Below, in pieces: positions 41,465 to 49,677 of a DNA stretch of 64,000 bases. A program made the position numbers and the translations under genes. The first letter of the stretch is position 1. Each line of letters begins with the position of its first letter. Location of the stretch: the NCBI GenBank assembly GCA_013347225.1, contig CP054595.1, positions 2,290,415-2,354,414 on the forward strand, given 5' to 3'. The notes under the pieces were generated by a model. It made no database searches. It saw only the letters and a list, made by a program, of their open reading frames with translations, and was not told the DNA's origin. This stretch comes from Candidatus Accumulibacter similis. Lineage in GTDB: Bacteria > Pseudomonadota > Gammaproteobacteria > Burkholderiales > Rhodocyclaceae.

Positions 41465-44275
41465 TCAACCGGGTTCGGCCTGCGCATTGATCTGCGCCGT
41501 CCATACCGCATTCGCCCGAGCGGAACGTTGCAGCGCGGCCTCGGTGTAGATGCGAAAACCCAGCTCGGGCCGGAAGCCGTGGATCTCCCGCACATCGAGC
41601 GCCTGCATGAAGGTCAGGATCTCCGGACTGATCACCTGTCCCGGCACCAGGATCGGGAAACCGGGCGGATAGGGGATGACGAACTGGGCGGAAACGCATT
41701 TGCGTCCGCCCTTGATTGCCTTGTCGGTCTCGTCCATGAGGAGGTATTCACAGTTCCCCTCGTCGTAACCCAGGAAAAATGCACTGCGGATGTCGCCATC
41801 GCGGGTCTCGGTGCCACCGTCTACGCTGCGGCCGCGGAAGGCGGTGTGGAAACATGAGAAATTGGGTAGCGGCGGCAGCTCGACAGTCAGCGAACGCACG
41901 CGCCTTTCGTGGATCCGACGTTCGAGTGTGCTCATGTCGGCGACCCGCTCGTCGATGTCGCGGGCGATGTTCACCAGGACCTCGATCAGGTAGGCGATCG
42001 TCGAGCGAGTGCTGCCGATGTTGGTCATGAAGAGCACCGTGTTGCGCGAGGTCTTGTTGATCTGGATGTCGTACTTGTCCGCCAGGTACTTGTTCTTCAT
42101 CGTGTCGCCATCCATCCCCGACAGGCCGATGGCCAGCGTCGCCCGGCTCGGGTCGAGCGCGAACTCGTCGGTGTGCCAGGCCTTGAACAGGTTAACCCAG
42201 CCGGTCTCGACGTTGTACAGCGACTCGACATGGGACTCGCGAAACTCCTCGGGTACCAGATCAACCACCGTCAGGAAGCGGAAATAGCGTTGCAGGAGTG
42301 GATGCGCCTTGACCTGCTCCCGCAGATTCATGGCCAGTTCGAGCTGGCGCTGCACCAGTTCGTAGCCTTCGAGTTCCATCTGCCGGCGGCCGACGTCGAG
42401 GGTGGCGAGGATCTGGTAGTTGGGGGAGGTCGAGGTGTGCGTCATGTAGGCTTCGTGGAAGGCCTCCTCGGCCTTGTCCTTGAAGTCCACATCCCAGACA
42501 TGGATCATCGAACCCTGGCGCAGCGCCGTCAGTGTCTTGTGCGTGGACTGCGTGGCGTAGACCCGCACCCTCGCCTTGTTCGGGTCGGGCAGCAGGCGCG
42601 TGTTGAGCACCCGTTCGTCATCGGCCCAGGCATCGGCGTCAAAACTGCTGGCGAATTCGGCGTAGCGCTGGGCATAGGCCTCGCTCTGGAACATTTCGGT
42701 CAGCTTGGCGGCCGCCGCCATGCCGGTGCGCTGCCGGTATACCGGGTGGAAGCGAGCAAAGGCAAACCACGCCTCGTCCCAGAGGAATACCAGATCGGGC
42801 TTGATCGCCAGGCATTCCAGCATCAGCCGCTCGACGTCGTAGACGATGCCGTCGAAGGTGCAATTCGTAAGCAGAACCATGCGCACCCGGTTGAGCGTTC
42901 CGGCACGGCGCATTTCGAGCAGCGTTTCCTTGATGTGGCGGATCGGCACCGCGCCGTACATCGAGTACTCGTGCAGCGGATAGGCCTCGAGGTAGGTGAT
43001 CTGCGCGCCCGCCAGCACCATGCCGTAATGGTGCGACTTGTGGCAGTTGCGGTCCACCAGGACGATGTCATCGGGCCGGACCATCGCCTGGACGACGATC
43101 TTGTTGGCCGTCGAGGTGCCATTGGTGGCGAGAAAGGTGCGGCGCGCGCCGAAGGCACGCGCGGCGTACTCCTGCGCCAGCTTCAGCGAACTCGTGGGCT
43201 CGAGCAGTGAATCGAGGCCGCCGGCGGTCGCCGAGGTTTCGGCCATGAACAGGTTCATGCCATAGAACTCGCCCAGGTCACCAATCCAGTTCGAATTCAT
43301 GATCGACTTGCCGCGTGCCAGTGGCAGCGCGTGGAAAACGCCGGTAGGCTGCTTGGCGTACTCGCGCAGCGCATTGAAGAACGGTGCCTCGTAGCGCTCG
43401 GCAACACCCTTGAGGATCGAGTAATACAGTTCAAGCTGATCTTCCTCGCCGAAGAAGATGCGTTTGAAGGTCGCTGCCGCCTTGGCGGCGACATCTTCGA
43501 CCCTGGCGTCCGTCACCAGGTAGAGATCGAGCGCAGGCCGCAGCCTGGCAATCTGCTGGCCGAGCAACTGGGCGCGCTCGGATTCCGGCATGTTTTCGCC
43601 ACTGACTTCGAGGCCTTCAAAGAAGCGACGCGTCACGATTTCCGGAACGTAGAGCGAGCGGTAGGGAAAGCCGTAGCCGATTACCACGGCCTGCAGGTTG
43701 AAGTTCACCATCGACGCGACGAGGGCATCCTCGAAGGTCGGCACGACGACGATGTCGAAGATGAAATCGTCGTCGAGGCGACGCCGGCTGCGCACACGGC
43801 GGCGCAGCGACTCCTCTTCGTCAGCCGGCAGGTCATCGACCCACAGGACCTCGAAGTAGGGGCATCGCATCTGTGTCTGGAACTCCCTTTCGGTTTCCAT
43901 CTGCGTCGGCAGGTCGGCGTCGCTGGTGGATCCGGGGCTACCGTGGCGATAGGTCAGCGAGGCCAGGATGCGGTGGTGGCGGCGAGCGAGGATTGCCGCA
44001 TGCGCCAGCTCGCCGCGTTTGATGAAGCCGCACAGTTCGGCGAAGGCAAGGCGGCCTGGATACGCCCAGCAGACTTCGATCGGCGCCAGGATGTCGGTCA
44101 ATTCGTGCACATGCGCCAGCCGTGCGTCGCGATCCCTCTTCTCGCCGGTCGGGTTGGCGAGTTGCGACAGCTCATCGACCAGATCGATCCAGCTCTCCGT
44201 CCGCACTTCCCAGACGCTGCGGTGGCGACTCAGGGGTGCAGAAGCTTTGCTGCCGGCGGAAGAAGGTGTATTCAT
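41465..44275 (-). CDS. PLP-dependent Orn/Lys/Arg decarboxylase-type enzyme
   Basis: A 936-residue fold-type I decarboxylase. The N-terminal part (about residues 1-300) includes a wing/receiver-like segment with FDIVVVPTFEDALVASMVNFNLQAVVIG. The PLP core has ATNGTSTANKIVVQAM, VDRNCHKSHHYGMVLAGA, the PLP-binding FLWDEAWFAFARFHP and Schiff-base Lys580 in STHKTLTALRQGS. The C-terminal domain ends with PYPPGFPILVPGQ. It is longer than the biodegradative lysine, ornithine or arginine decarboxylases (about 710-760), mainly at the N-terminus and middle, so its substrate is open. GGAGA precedes ATG 44275. The ATP-grasp gene follows after 66 bases. Confidence 0.85.
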   Translation of the reverse strand: MNTPSSAGSKASAPLSRHRSVWEVRTESWIDLVDELSQLANPTGEKRDRDARLAHVHELTDILAPIEVCWAYPGRLAFAELCGFIKRGELAHAAILARRHHRILASLTYRHGSPGSTSDADLPTQMETEREFQTQMRCPYFEVLWVDDLPADEEESLRRRVRSRRRLDDDFIFDIVVVPTFEDALVASMVNFNLQAVVIGYGFPYRSLYVPEIVTRRFFEGLEVSGENMPESERAQLLGQQIARLRPALDLYLVTDARVEDVAAKAAATFKRIFFGEEDQLELYYSILKGVAERYEAPFFNALREYAKQPTGVFHALPLARGKSIMNSNWIGDLGEFYGMNLFMAETSATAGGLDSLLEPTSSLKLAQEYAARAFGARRTFLATNGTSTANKIVVQAMVRPDDIVLVDRNCHKSHHYGMVLAGAQITYLEAYPLHEYSMYGAVPIRHIKETLLEMRRAGTLNRVRMVLLTNCTFDGIVYDVERLMLECLAIKPDLVFLWDEAWFAFARFHPVYRQRTGMAAAAKLTEMFQSEAYAQRYAEFASSFDADAWADDERVLNTRLLPDPNKARVRVYATQSTHKTLTALRQGSMIHVWDVDFKDKAEEAFHEAYMTHTSTSPNYQILATLDVGRRQMELEGYELVQRQLELAMNLREQVKAHPLLQRYFRFLTVVDLVPEEFRESHVESLYNVETGWVNLFKAWHTDEFALDPSRATLAIGLSGMDGDTMKNKYLADKYDIQINKTSRNTVLFMTNIGSTRSTIAYLIEVLVNIARDIDERVADMSTLERRIHERRVRSLTVELPPLPNFSCFHTAFRGRSVDGGTETRDGDIRSAFFLGYDEGNCEYLLMDETDKAIKGGRKCVSAQFVIPYPPGFPILVPGQVISPEILTFMQALDVREIHGFRPELGFRIYTEAALQRSARANAVWTAQINAQAEPG

Positions 44276-44294
44276 GACTTGTCTCCAAAGGCGT

Positions 44295-44313
44295 CGGCGG
44301 TGCTTCGCCGCCG
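44295..44313 (-). other. Hairpin in the leader of the decarboxylase gene
   Basis: CGGCGG (44295-44300) pairs with CCGCCG (44308-44313) around a 7-base loop, about 20 bases upstream of the decarboxylase start on the minus strand and close to its ribosome binding site. It could affect translation or mark partial termination after the transporter gene. Confidence 0.35.
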
Positions 44314-44486
44314 GTCGTGTAGCGATGCTGATGGCGCTGCAGCCGCCCGCGCCGCGTTGGTTCACGCTGCGCGGCCCCGCCCAGGGCGTGTGCCCGCCTC
44401 GTCATCGTCTCGTGCCAAGGCGGGATGGGTGAAGTGAAGCCGGTCGATACCGTGGCTGCCGTTCGCATGGCAACAGGCAGGATGGG

Positions 44487-45899
44487 TCATCCAACCCAGA
44501 GTATCCAGGGCGTGCCGATGACGAGAAAGACGAGCAGGCAGAAGAGAGTCGTCAGCATTCCCAAGCGGTACAGTTCTCCCTGCTTGAGATAGCCGCTGGC
44601 GACGAAGATGATGTTCTGGCTGCCGCCCTGAGGCGTGATGACCGAGAAATAGCTGCTGGCGAAGAGCAGCGCATAGGCCATCAAGTGAACCGGAACGCCC
44701 GATTTCACCCCGACGTCAAGAAACACCCCGAGCAGCGCCAGGACCTGAGCGTTCTGACTGACGAAACCGAAGTGGAGGAACACGTAGATCGTCAGCAAGG
44801 CGACATAGGCCGCTGGCCAGGCGAGGCCTTTGAGGCCGACAGCCAGCCGCTCTCCAACGTAGCCCATGAACCCCATTTCGTTGAGCTGCCCGCTCATGCC
44901 AAAGAGCACCGCCAGCCAGATGAAAGTGACCAGTGTGCCACCCTGCTGGTGCATGTCCTCCAACGTCAGGACGCCGGAGATCATCAGCACGGCGAAGCCG
45001 GCGAAGGCGATCGCCGTCAGGTTGAGTTTGAAGGGCGCGGCCAGCACCCAGCCGGTGATCATGAGGATGAAAGTGATCGCCGTGATCCACTCGTCGCGCG
45101 ACATCGGCCCCATCTTGCGCAATTCCTGGCGGGCGCGCTCCGGTGCCTCCGGAGTCGCGGTGATCCCGGGTGGATAGAGCCGATAGAGCAGCGCCGGCAG
45201 CAATGCGATCACCACCAGACACGGAACGCAGGAGGCGAGCAGCCAGGACGCGAAATCCACCTTCAGTCCCTGTTCGGCGGCCAGCGACGCTCCGACTGGG
45301 TTGCCCGAGGTGGCGGTGAACCACAGCGCCGAAGTGATGGCCAGGCTGGCCATGCCGCAAAACATCAGGTAGCCGCCAAACCGCCGCGTCTTCTCGTCGT
45401 CGGGTGTCGAGCCGCCGTTGTTCGCCAGCGCCAGGATGACCGGGAAGAGTACGCCACCGCGCGCGGTATTGCTCGGGAAGCCGGGTGCGATCAGGGTGTC
45501 GGTGATGAAGATGCTGTACGCCAGGCCGAGCGTCGATTTCCCGAACAACGAAACCACGTACAGGCTGATCCGCTTGCCGAGTCCGCTCTTGACCACTGAC
45601 TGCGAGACCAGAAAGGCGGTCACCACCAGCAGCACGATCGCGTTGGCAAAGGCGCCATAGGCCTTGGCCGGAGTCAGGGTCTCCGTGAGCACGACGACCG
45701 CGACCGCTATCAGCGCCGAGGTGAACAGCGGAAAGACATTGATCACCACCGAGAAGATGGCGGAGGCGAAGATCGCAAAGAGATGCCAGGACTCACGCGT
45801 CAGTCCCTCGGGAACGGGCGTGAACCAGAGACCGAGGAACAGGGCCAGGAGGGCCACCAATTTCAGGATTCCTTTCGCTCCGAAAGCAGTCGTACTCAT
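44487..45899 (-). CDS. DASS/SLC13-family anion:sodium symporter
   Basis: A 470-residue membrane protein with about 11-12 hydrophobic segments. DASS family signatures are visible: SNT in APGFPSNTARGGVLFPV, SGNPVG in ATSGNPVGAS, and the second-repeat site SVITPQGGSQNIIF. Relatives such as CitT and TtdT move di- and tricarboxylates (citrate, succinate, tartrate). A strong AGGAGG lies before ATG 45899, which overlaps the lipoprotein stop as ATGA, so the two are co-translated. The decarboxylase gene begins 211 bases downstream. The cargo could be a carboxylate used by, or released from, the ATP-grasp/C45 pair. Confidence 0.9.
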   Translation of the reverse strand: MSTTAFGAKGILKLVALLALFLGLWFTPVPEGLTRESWHLFAIFASAIFSVVINVFPLFTSALIAVAVVVLTETLTPAKAYGAFANAIVLLVVTAFLVSQSVVKSGLGKRISLYVVSLFGKSTLGLAYSIFITDTLIAPGFPSNTARGGVLFPVILALANNGGSTPDDEKTRRFGGYLMFCGMASLAITSALWFTATSGNPVGASLAAEQGLKVDFASWLLASCVPCLVVIALLPALLYRLYPPGITATPEAPERARQELRKMGPMSRDEWITAITFILMITGWVLAAPFKLNLTAIAFAGFAVLMISGVLTLEDMHQQGGTLVTFIWLAVLFGMSGQLNEMGFMGYVGERLAVGLKGLAWPAAYVALLTIYVFLHFGFVSQNAQVLALLGVFLDVGVKSGVPVHLMAYALLFASSYFSVITPQGGSQNIIFVASGYLKQGELYRLGMLTTLFCLLVFLVIGTPWILWVG

Positions 45900-46507
45900 C
45901 TTGAACCTCCTGCGGCGGTGGGCGAATTCACATTCGGCGAGCCGAGGCGCGCCGACCCTTGGAGACCGACGACCCGGCCCGCGAGTTCGTCGCCTTCGAT
46001 GGCGCCGAGGCGCTGCCACTTGAAGCTGTATTCGCCGCTGATGCCTGTGTACCGACCCGTGCCGCCGGTGAACTTGCCTTCGATCAACTGGCTGGGGCCG
46101 AAGCCTTCGCCGCTCAACTCGCTGAAGACCTTGTCGCCATGCTCATCCGTCCACACGCTCCGCCCTTGCAGGCCGGTGGTGGTGTCGGAGAAGCCCATTG
46201 CCTCTGACTGGAAAGCGCGATTTAGTCGCTGCTTGCCGCTCAGCATCATCGAACCGCTGACCTGGAAGATGACCGCCTGTTGTCCCGGCAGGAGGTTCAT
46301 GACGCGGCGATTACCGGTGACGGTCCAGTTGCCGCTGAAGCTGCGGACGTCGTCCGCTGCGCTCGTCGCCGGCGCACTCGCCGCCTGACTCGCCGTCTGG
46401 CTCGCCGGTGGGCTCGCGGGCTGGCCGCAGGCGGTCATCATGAGAACGCCGACGACAGCGATACTTCGCGAGCCAAGGGATCTGGATGAGTTGCTTGACC
46501 AACGCAT
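45896..46507 (-). CDS. Lipoprotein of unknown function leading the transporter/decarboxylase cluster
   Basis: A 203-residue lipoprotein. The signal ends at a lipobox (GVLMMTAC, Cys near 27) and is followed by a low-complexity Ala/Ser/Pro/Gln linker (residues 28-50). The folded part, SFSGNWTVTGNRRVMNLLPGQQAVIFQVSGSMML to YTGISGEYSFKWQRL, looks like a small beta-barrel (lipocalin- or allene-oxide-cyclase-like pattern with GTGRYTGISG), but no family is certain. AGGAGG lies seven bases before ATG 46507. It overlaps the transporter gene by four bases, so it probably supports the transporter or the cluster's substrate. Confidence 0.72.
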   Translation of the reverse strand: MRWSSNSSRSLGSRSIAVVGVLMMTACGQPASPPASQTASQAASAPATSAADDVRSFSGNWTVTGNRRVMNLLPGQQAVIFQVSGSMMLSGKQRLNRAFQSEAMGFSDTTTGLQGRSVWTDEHGDKVFSELSGEGFGPSQLIEGKFTGGTGRYTGISGEYSFKWQRLGAIEGDELAGRVVGLQGSARLGSPNVNSPTAAGGSR

Positions 46508-46969
46508 GGCATGCCTCCTGTGCAGAGAGAAGCGGTAAACCAACGAGCGTCCGGTTCGCCAGCGTGTTCTTTCTCGGCGTCCCCAACCGTGATGAAAATC
46601 AGGCTAGCACTTTGAATTATAGACGGTCAATGACTTTCTCATTGCGCAGCGCGCCACCCGGTCAATTGCCAATGTCGTAGCTGATGGGCAAGCAACTGGC
46701 CGCTAGGAAGATTTCCGTTGATCTCGGAGGCTCAATTGCCAGGAATCACCCAGAGACTTGCCATATGGATTGCGCCTGGGCCGAAGTTGCCTGTCTCTGC
46801 CGTGGCGCACAGCAAGCGGCGACCTGGTGGCGAGTGGTCGCCCCAGTTCCGGACCAAGCGGCGAGGTGAAACCTGCCTGTTCCCGGATGTCGGCTGCCGG
46901 CAGGTCGCGCCCTCGCCGGTAACGACGGCTCTCCTGATTGTGGTGCAGTTCGGCGCCGGCAATGGCAGC
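46508..46969. other. Intergenic region upstream of the transporter/decarboxylase cluster
   Basis: About 460 bases, locally less GC-rich than the rest of the window, with no supported gene. It holds a minus-strand TATAAT for the cluster (46616-46621) and two direct copies of TCAATTGCCA (46662-46671 and 46732-46741), 70 bases apart, which could be regulator sites. Confidence 0.45.
46616..46621 (-). promoter_or_regulatory. Candidate -10 box (TATAAT) of the lipoprotein-DASS-decarboxylase cluster
   Basis: A perfect TATAAT on the minus strand lies about 110 bases before the lipoprotein start, in an AT-richer stretch. No good -35 is seen at the normal distance, so activator dependence is possible. 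Confidence 0.45.
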
Positions 46970-47317
46970 CTATCGCGGGACTTGCTGCGCGCCGTCGGGC
47001 CGTTGACCGGCCAAGAAGGCGAGTCCGCCTGGCTGGGCAAACCAGGCCAGGTTGACGGCATCGAGGACGATGATCACCGGTACCTCGTGGCTCTTGCCGG
47101 CGTGTCGGATGGTCGCCACGCCTTCGAACTGCCTGTCCTGCCCGCCGGTGACGCGGACCGCGAGGACTTCGATACCCTGATCCCTGAACTGCGGCTCGTA
47201 GCGAAAATACTCCTGCATCGAGACGCGGGTGAGTTCCCCTGCCTTCTCGGGGCCTGGCGTGCAGGCCGCGAGGAGTACGCAAAGGGCAATCAGTGCGCGA
47301 CGCTGGGTTGCCATCAT
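46970..47317 (-). CDS. Small lipoprotein of unknown function
   Basis: A 115-residue lipoprotein: signal with lipobox ALCVLLAAC, then LTRVSMQEYFRYEPQFRDQGIEVLAVRVTGGQDRQFEGVATIRHAGKSHEVPVIIV, read as a small alpha-beta sandwich. I do not recognise a named family. Two ATGs start it (47317 and 47314). It lies 105 bases behind the HD-domain gene and is the last gene of that minus-strand run. Confidence 0.68.
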   Translation of the reverse strand: MMATQRRALIALCVLLAACTPGPEKAGELTRVSMQEYFRYEPQFRDQGIEVLAVRVTGGQDRQFEGVATIRHAGKSHEVPVIIVLDAVNLAWFAQPGGLAFLAGQRPDGAQQVPR

Positions 47318-47422
47318 GGGCTCTTGCGCCGAGCTCGCCGGCCGAGCGGCTGCGGGGTGGACCCGGGCTGCGCCCGGTTGACCGGCGACGCGGGTTGCGG
47401 CGGCAGCGTGCTGCGACTTGCC

Positions 47423-47938
47423 TCAGTCATCGCTCGTCGCCAGCTGTGCGGGAGCCAGCAGCATGTCGAGTTCGCGCCACAGGGGGTCGCAGAGGCCGGC
47501 GCGGTAGACGGCCTCACGGAAGGCCGGATGCTCGCGGCGATAGGTGTGCCAGAGAACCTGCCGGTCGTCGGCGACGCAACTGCGGACGTTCGCCAGGCGG
47601 TCGGCAGCCTTGACCACCAGTGCCAGTTCCGCCGGGCCGCTGCCGACGCGCGCCAGACGGGCATGCGTCCGTGCCTTGCGCTCGGCGCGAGTTGGGGCGG
47701 GCGCGTCGGTGAGCAGGCCGACGCATTCGCCGATGAAGGGCCCGAAGCGGGCGTGCACGTCGTCCTCGCTGACCACCGTGTCCTCGACGACATCGTGCAG
47801 GTAGCCGATGACCTGCGCCTGCACGCCGTAGGGAGCGAGCAATTCGGCGACAGCCTCGAGATGCCAGGAATAGGGGCGGGTGCCGTACATCTGGCCGCTG
47901 TGCGCGCGGAAGGCGAAGGCGCGGGCTTCATCGAGCAT
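47423..47938 (-). CDS. HD-domain phosphohydrolase
   Basis: A 171-residue HD-domain protein similar to the N-terminal hydrolase half of SpoT/RelA-type and MESH-like enzymes. Metal ligands are visible: H in AFRAHSGQMYG, H in YSWHLEAV, HD in IGYLHDVVEDT, and the late Asp in VVKAADRLANVRSC. Small alarmone hydrolases remove the pyrophosphate from (p)ppGpp, but the GTP/ribose-recognition residues cannot be verified here, so the substrate is open. ATG 47938 lies inside the end of the hydroxylase gene (overlap of 11 bases), so it is translationally coupled to it. Confidence 0.82.
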   Translation of the reverse strand: MLDEARAFAFRAHSGQMYGTRPYSWHLEAVAELLAPYGVQAQVIGYLHDVVEDTVVSEDDVHARFGPFIGECVGLLTDAPAPTRAERKARTHARLARVGSGPAELALVVKAADRLANVRSCVADDRQVLWHTYRREHPAFREAVYRAGLCDPLWRELDMLLAPAQLATSDD

Positions 47939-48929
47939 GCGTGCCTTCCCGTTGCCCGTCCGCCGCGCTGTCGCGCGACCACAGGGCGGCAGCGAAGGCC
48001 TGCAGTCCTTGCCGCTGCTGTCGCCAGAAGCCACTGCTGGCGGCGTCAGGTGGCAGCGGGTCGCCGGCGAGGCCGCAGCGCGGCAGCTCCTGCCCACGGT
48101 ACTGAGTGCCGAAGAGCTGGTCCCAGACCGGCAGCAGGACGGCGAAGTTGCAGCCATGACGGTACCGGTCGCCCGCCGGTAGCTCCAGCGCGTGGTGCCA
48201 GCGGTGGTAGCGCGGGCTGACCAGCAGCCTTTCGCCACGGCTGCCGAACGAGAGGCGGGCATTGACGTGGGCGAGATTCTCGACCGTCTTGACGACGAGC
48301 AGCAGGCCGATGAACTGCCCGGGCGGCACACCGATCAGCAGGGCGATGCTGGCGAACCAGAAGCCACCGATCAGGTCCTCGAGCAGATGGTTGCGGCTGT
48401 CGGTCCACAGGGTCATCCGCCGCTGGCTGTGATGGATCGCGTGCAGCGCCCACCACCAGCGCAGGACATGCGACAGCCGATGGCGCCAGTATTCGGCGAA
48501 GTCGAGAACAAGGAGATAGACGAGAAAACAGAGCAGTGGCCTCGTCTCAAGTGCCGGCAAGAAGTCTTCGAGCTGCGGCGGGATGATGTCGTGCAGGCGC
48601 AGCCAGCCATCGATGGCGGCGAAGAGCGGTGCCAGCAGCGCAAACACCGCCAGCGGAATGATTCCCAGGCGATCGAGCAGCGAGTAGAGCACATCGACGC
48701 GCACCGCCCGGCGGTCCGGCCACACCTCGACCGGGCGCCAGGCCTCGAGCGGCCGCAGCAGCAGGTAGGCGACACCGATCTGCAGCACGCCGGCGAGGAA
48801 GAACTGGATGCCGTCGAACGCCATTTCGAGATGGCTGCCGAGCCCGAGGGCGAGCAGCGGTGGCTGTACCAGCCGATCGAACATCCAGCCCTGGACGCGC
48901 ACGAAGGCCTCGGTCAGCGCGTCGATCAT
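47928..48929 (-). CDS. Sterol desaturase/fatty acid hydroxylase family membrane protein
   Basis: A 333-residue membrane-bound di-iron oxygenase. Four or five hydrophobic segments surround the His clusters HRLSH (HX3H), HAIHHS (HX2HH), NHLLEDL and the late RYHRWHH, the pattern of this superfamily. Members hydroxylate or desaturate lipids; in bacteria many act on carotenoids, hopanoids or ornithine lipids. It overlaps the polysaccharide deacetylase by four bases (ATGA at 48926-48929) and the HD gene by 11. The C-terminal 40 residues are hydrophilic. Confidence 0.88.
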   Translation of the reverse strand: MIDALTEAFVRVQGWMFDRLVQPPLLALGLGSHLEMAFDGIQFFLAGVLQIGVAYLLLRPLEAWRPVEVWPDRRAVRVDVLYSLLDRLGIIPLAVFALLAPLFAAIDGWLRLHDIIPPQLEDFLPALETRPLLCFLVYLLVLDFAEYWRHRLSHVLRWWWALHAIHHSQRRMTLWTDSRNHLLEDLIGGFWFASIALLIGVPPGQFIGLLLVVKTVENLAHVNARLSFGSRGERLLVSPRYHRWHHALELPAGDRYRHGCNFAVLLPVWDQLFGTQYRGQELPRCGLAGDPLPPDAASSGFWRQQRQGLQAFAAALWSRDSAADGQREGTHAR

Positions 48930-49675
48930 GTCTGGCCTCGCCGGGTGGCGAAACAGAAGCCTCTGGCCTTCAGGCCGGCGATCAGCGGCTCGAACATCGG
49001 CGCGAACGGATCCTTGCGTGACCAGATGCCGAGATGCGCCATGACGATGTCGCCGTCGCGAAGACGCTCGAGAGCGCGCTGCAGCAACATCGCATTGGGG
49101 TGGGTTTCCGACGGCAGCTCGTCGCCGAGGAAGCCGGCTGCCGCCCAGCCGACATGGCGGTAGCCGCAGGCCTGGGCCGCGGCCAGCGTGTTGGGCGTCG
49201 TGCGTCCTCCGGGCGCTCGCCAGAGGGGGTCGAGGCGGCGGCCGGTGAGTTCCTGGAAGCGCGTGTCCGGCCGCTGCAACTCGGCACAGACTCCGGCTGC
49301 GTCGAGCGTCTCGCTGTTGCCGTCCTGCAGCCGGTAGCGCACCAGCGCACCGCTGTCGGCACGAAAACTGCCATGCCGCCAGGTGTGGCTGCCGAAGGCG
49401 TGGCCTTCGGCGACGCGCGCTCGCCAGTAGGGTGCCCAGCCGGCATCGAGGGCGCTGTCGCCGCGCGTCGTCTTCTCCTGCGCAAGAAAGAATGTTGCCT
49501 TGACGCCATGTCGCGCCAGCGTGTCGGCGATCAGTTCGGCGTCGCGCATGTTGCCGGTGTCGAAGGTCAGGTAGAGCGTTCCCTTGCATTCAGGCGACGG
49601 CGGCGTGCCGGCGATGGTCACGCCTGCCGTTGCCAGTCCGATTGCCACGGCGAGGACGGAATGAAGCCGCAACAT
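48926..49675 (-). CDS. Polysaccharide deacetylase (NodB domain), exported
   Basis: A 249-residue exported CE4 deacetylase-like protein. A signal peptide (SVLAVAIGLATAGVTIAG) is followed by motif 1 LTFDTGN, motif 2 SHTWRH with the two metal His, motif 3 RAPGGRT and a final VMAHLG. In motif 1 the second Asp of the usual FDDG, a metal ligand, is Thr. Some subfamilies vary here, so activity or metal preference may differ. It starts two bases after the beta-propeller gene and overlaps the hydroxylase gene, so all are one operon, possibly acting on an envelope glycan. Confidence 0.85.
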   Translation of the reverse strand: MLRLHSVLAVAIGLATAGVTIAGTPPSPECKGTLYLTFDTGNMRDAELIADTLARHGVKATFFLAQEKTTRGDSALDAGWAPYWRARVAEGHAFGSHTWRHGSFRADSGALVRYRLQDGNSETLDAAGVCAELQRPDTRFQELTGRRLDPLWRAPGGRTTPNTLAAAQACGYRHVGWAAAGFLGDELPSETHPNAMLLQRALERLRDGDIVMAHLGIWSRKDPFAPMFEPLIAGLKARGFCFATRRGQT

Positions 49676-49677
49676 CC

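Noticed and set aside
46350..46430. Tandem Ala/Ser/Gln coding repeats in the lipoprotein gene
   Set aside because: Simple low-complexity linker after the lipid anchor, not a mobile or regulatory repeat.
46718..48220. 500-codon plus-strand frame opposite the small lipoprotein, HD and hydroxylase genes
   Set aside because: Antisense shadow; low-complexity translation and no ribosome binding site.
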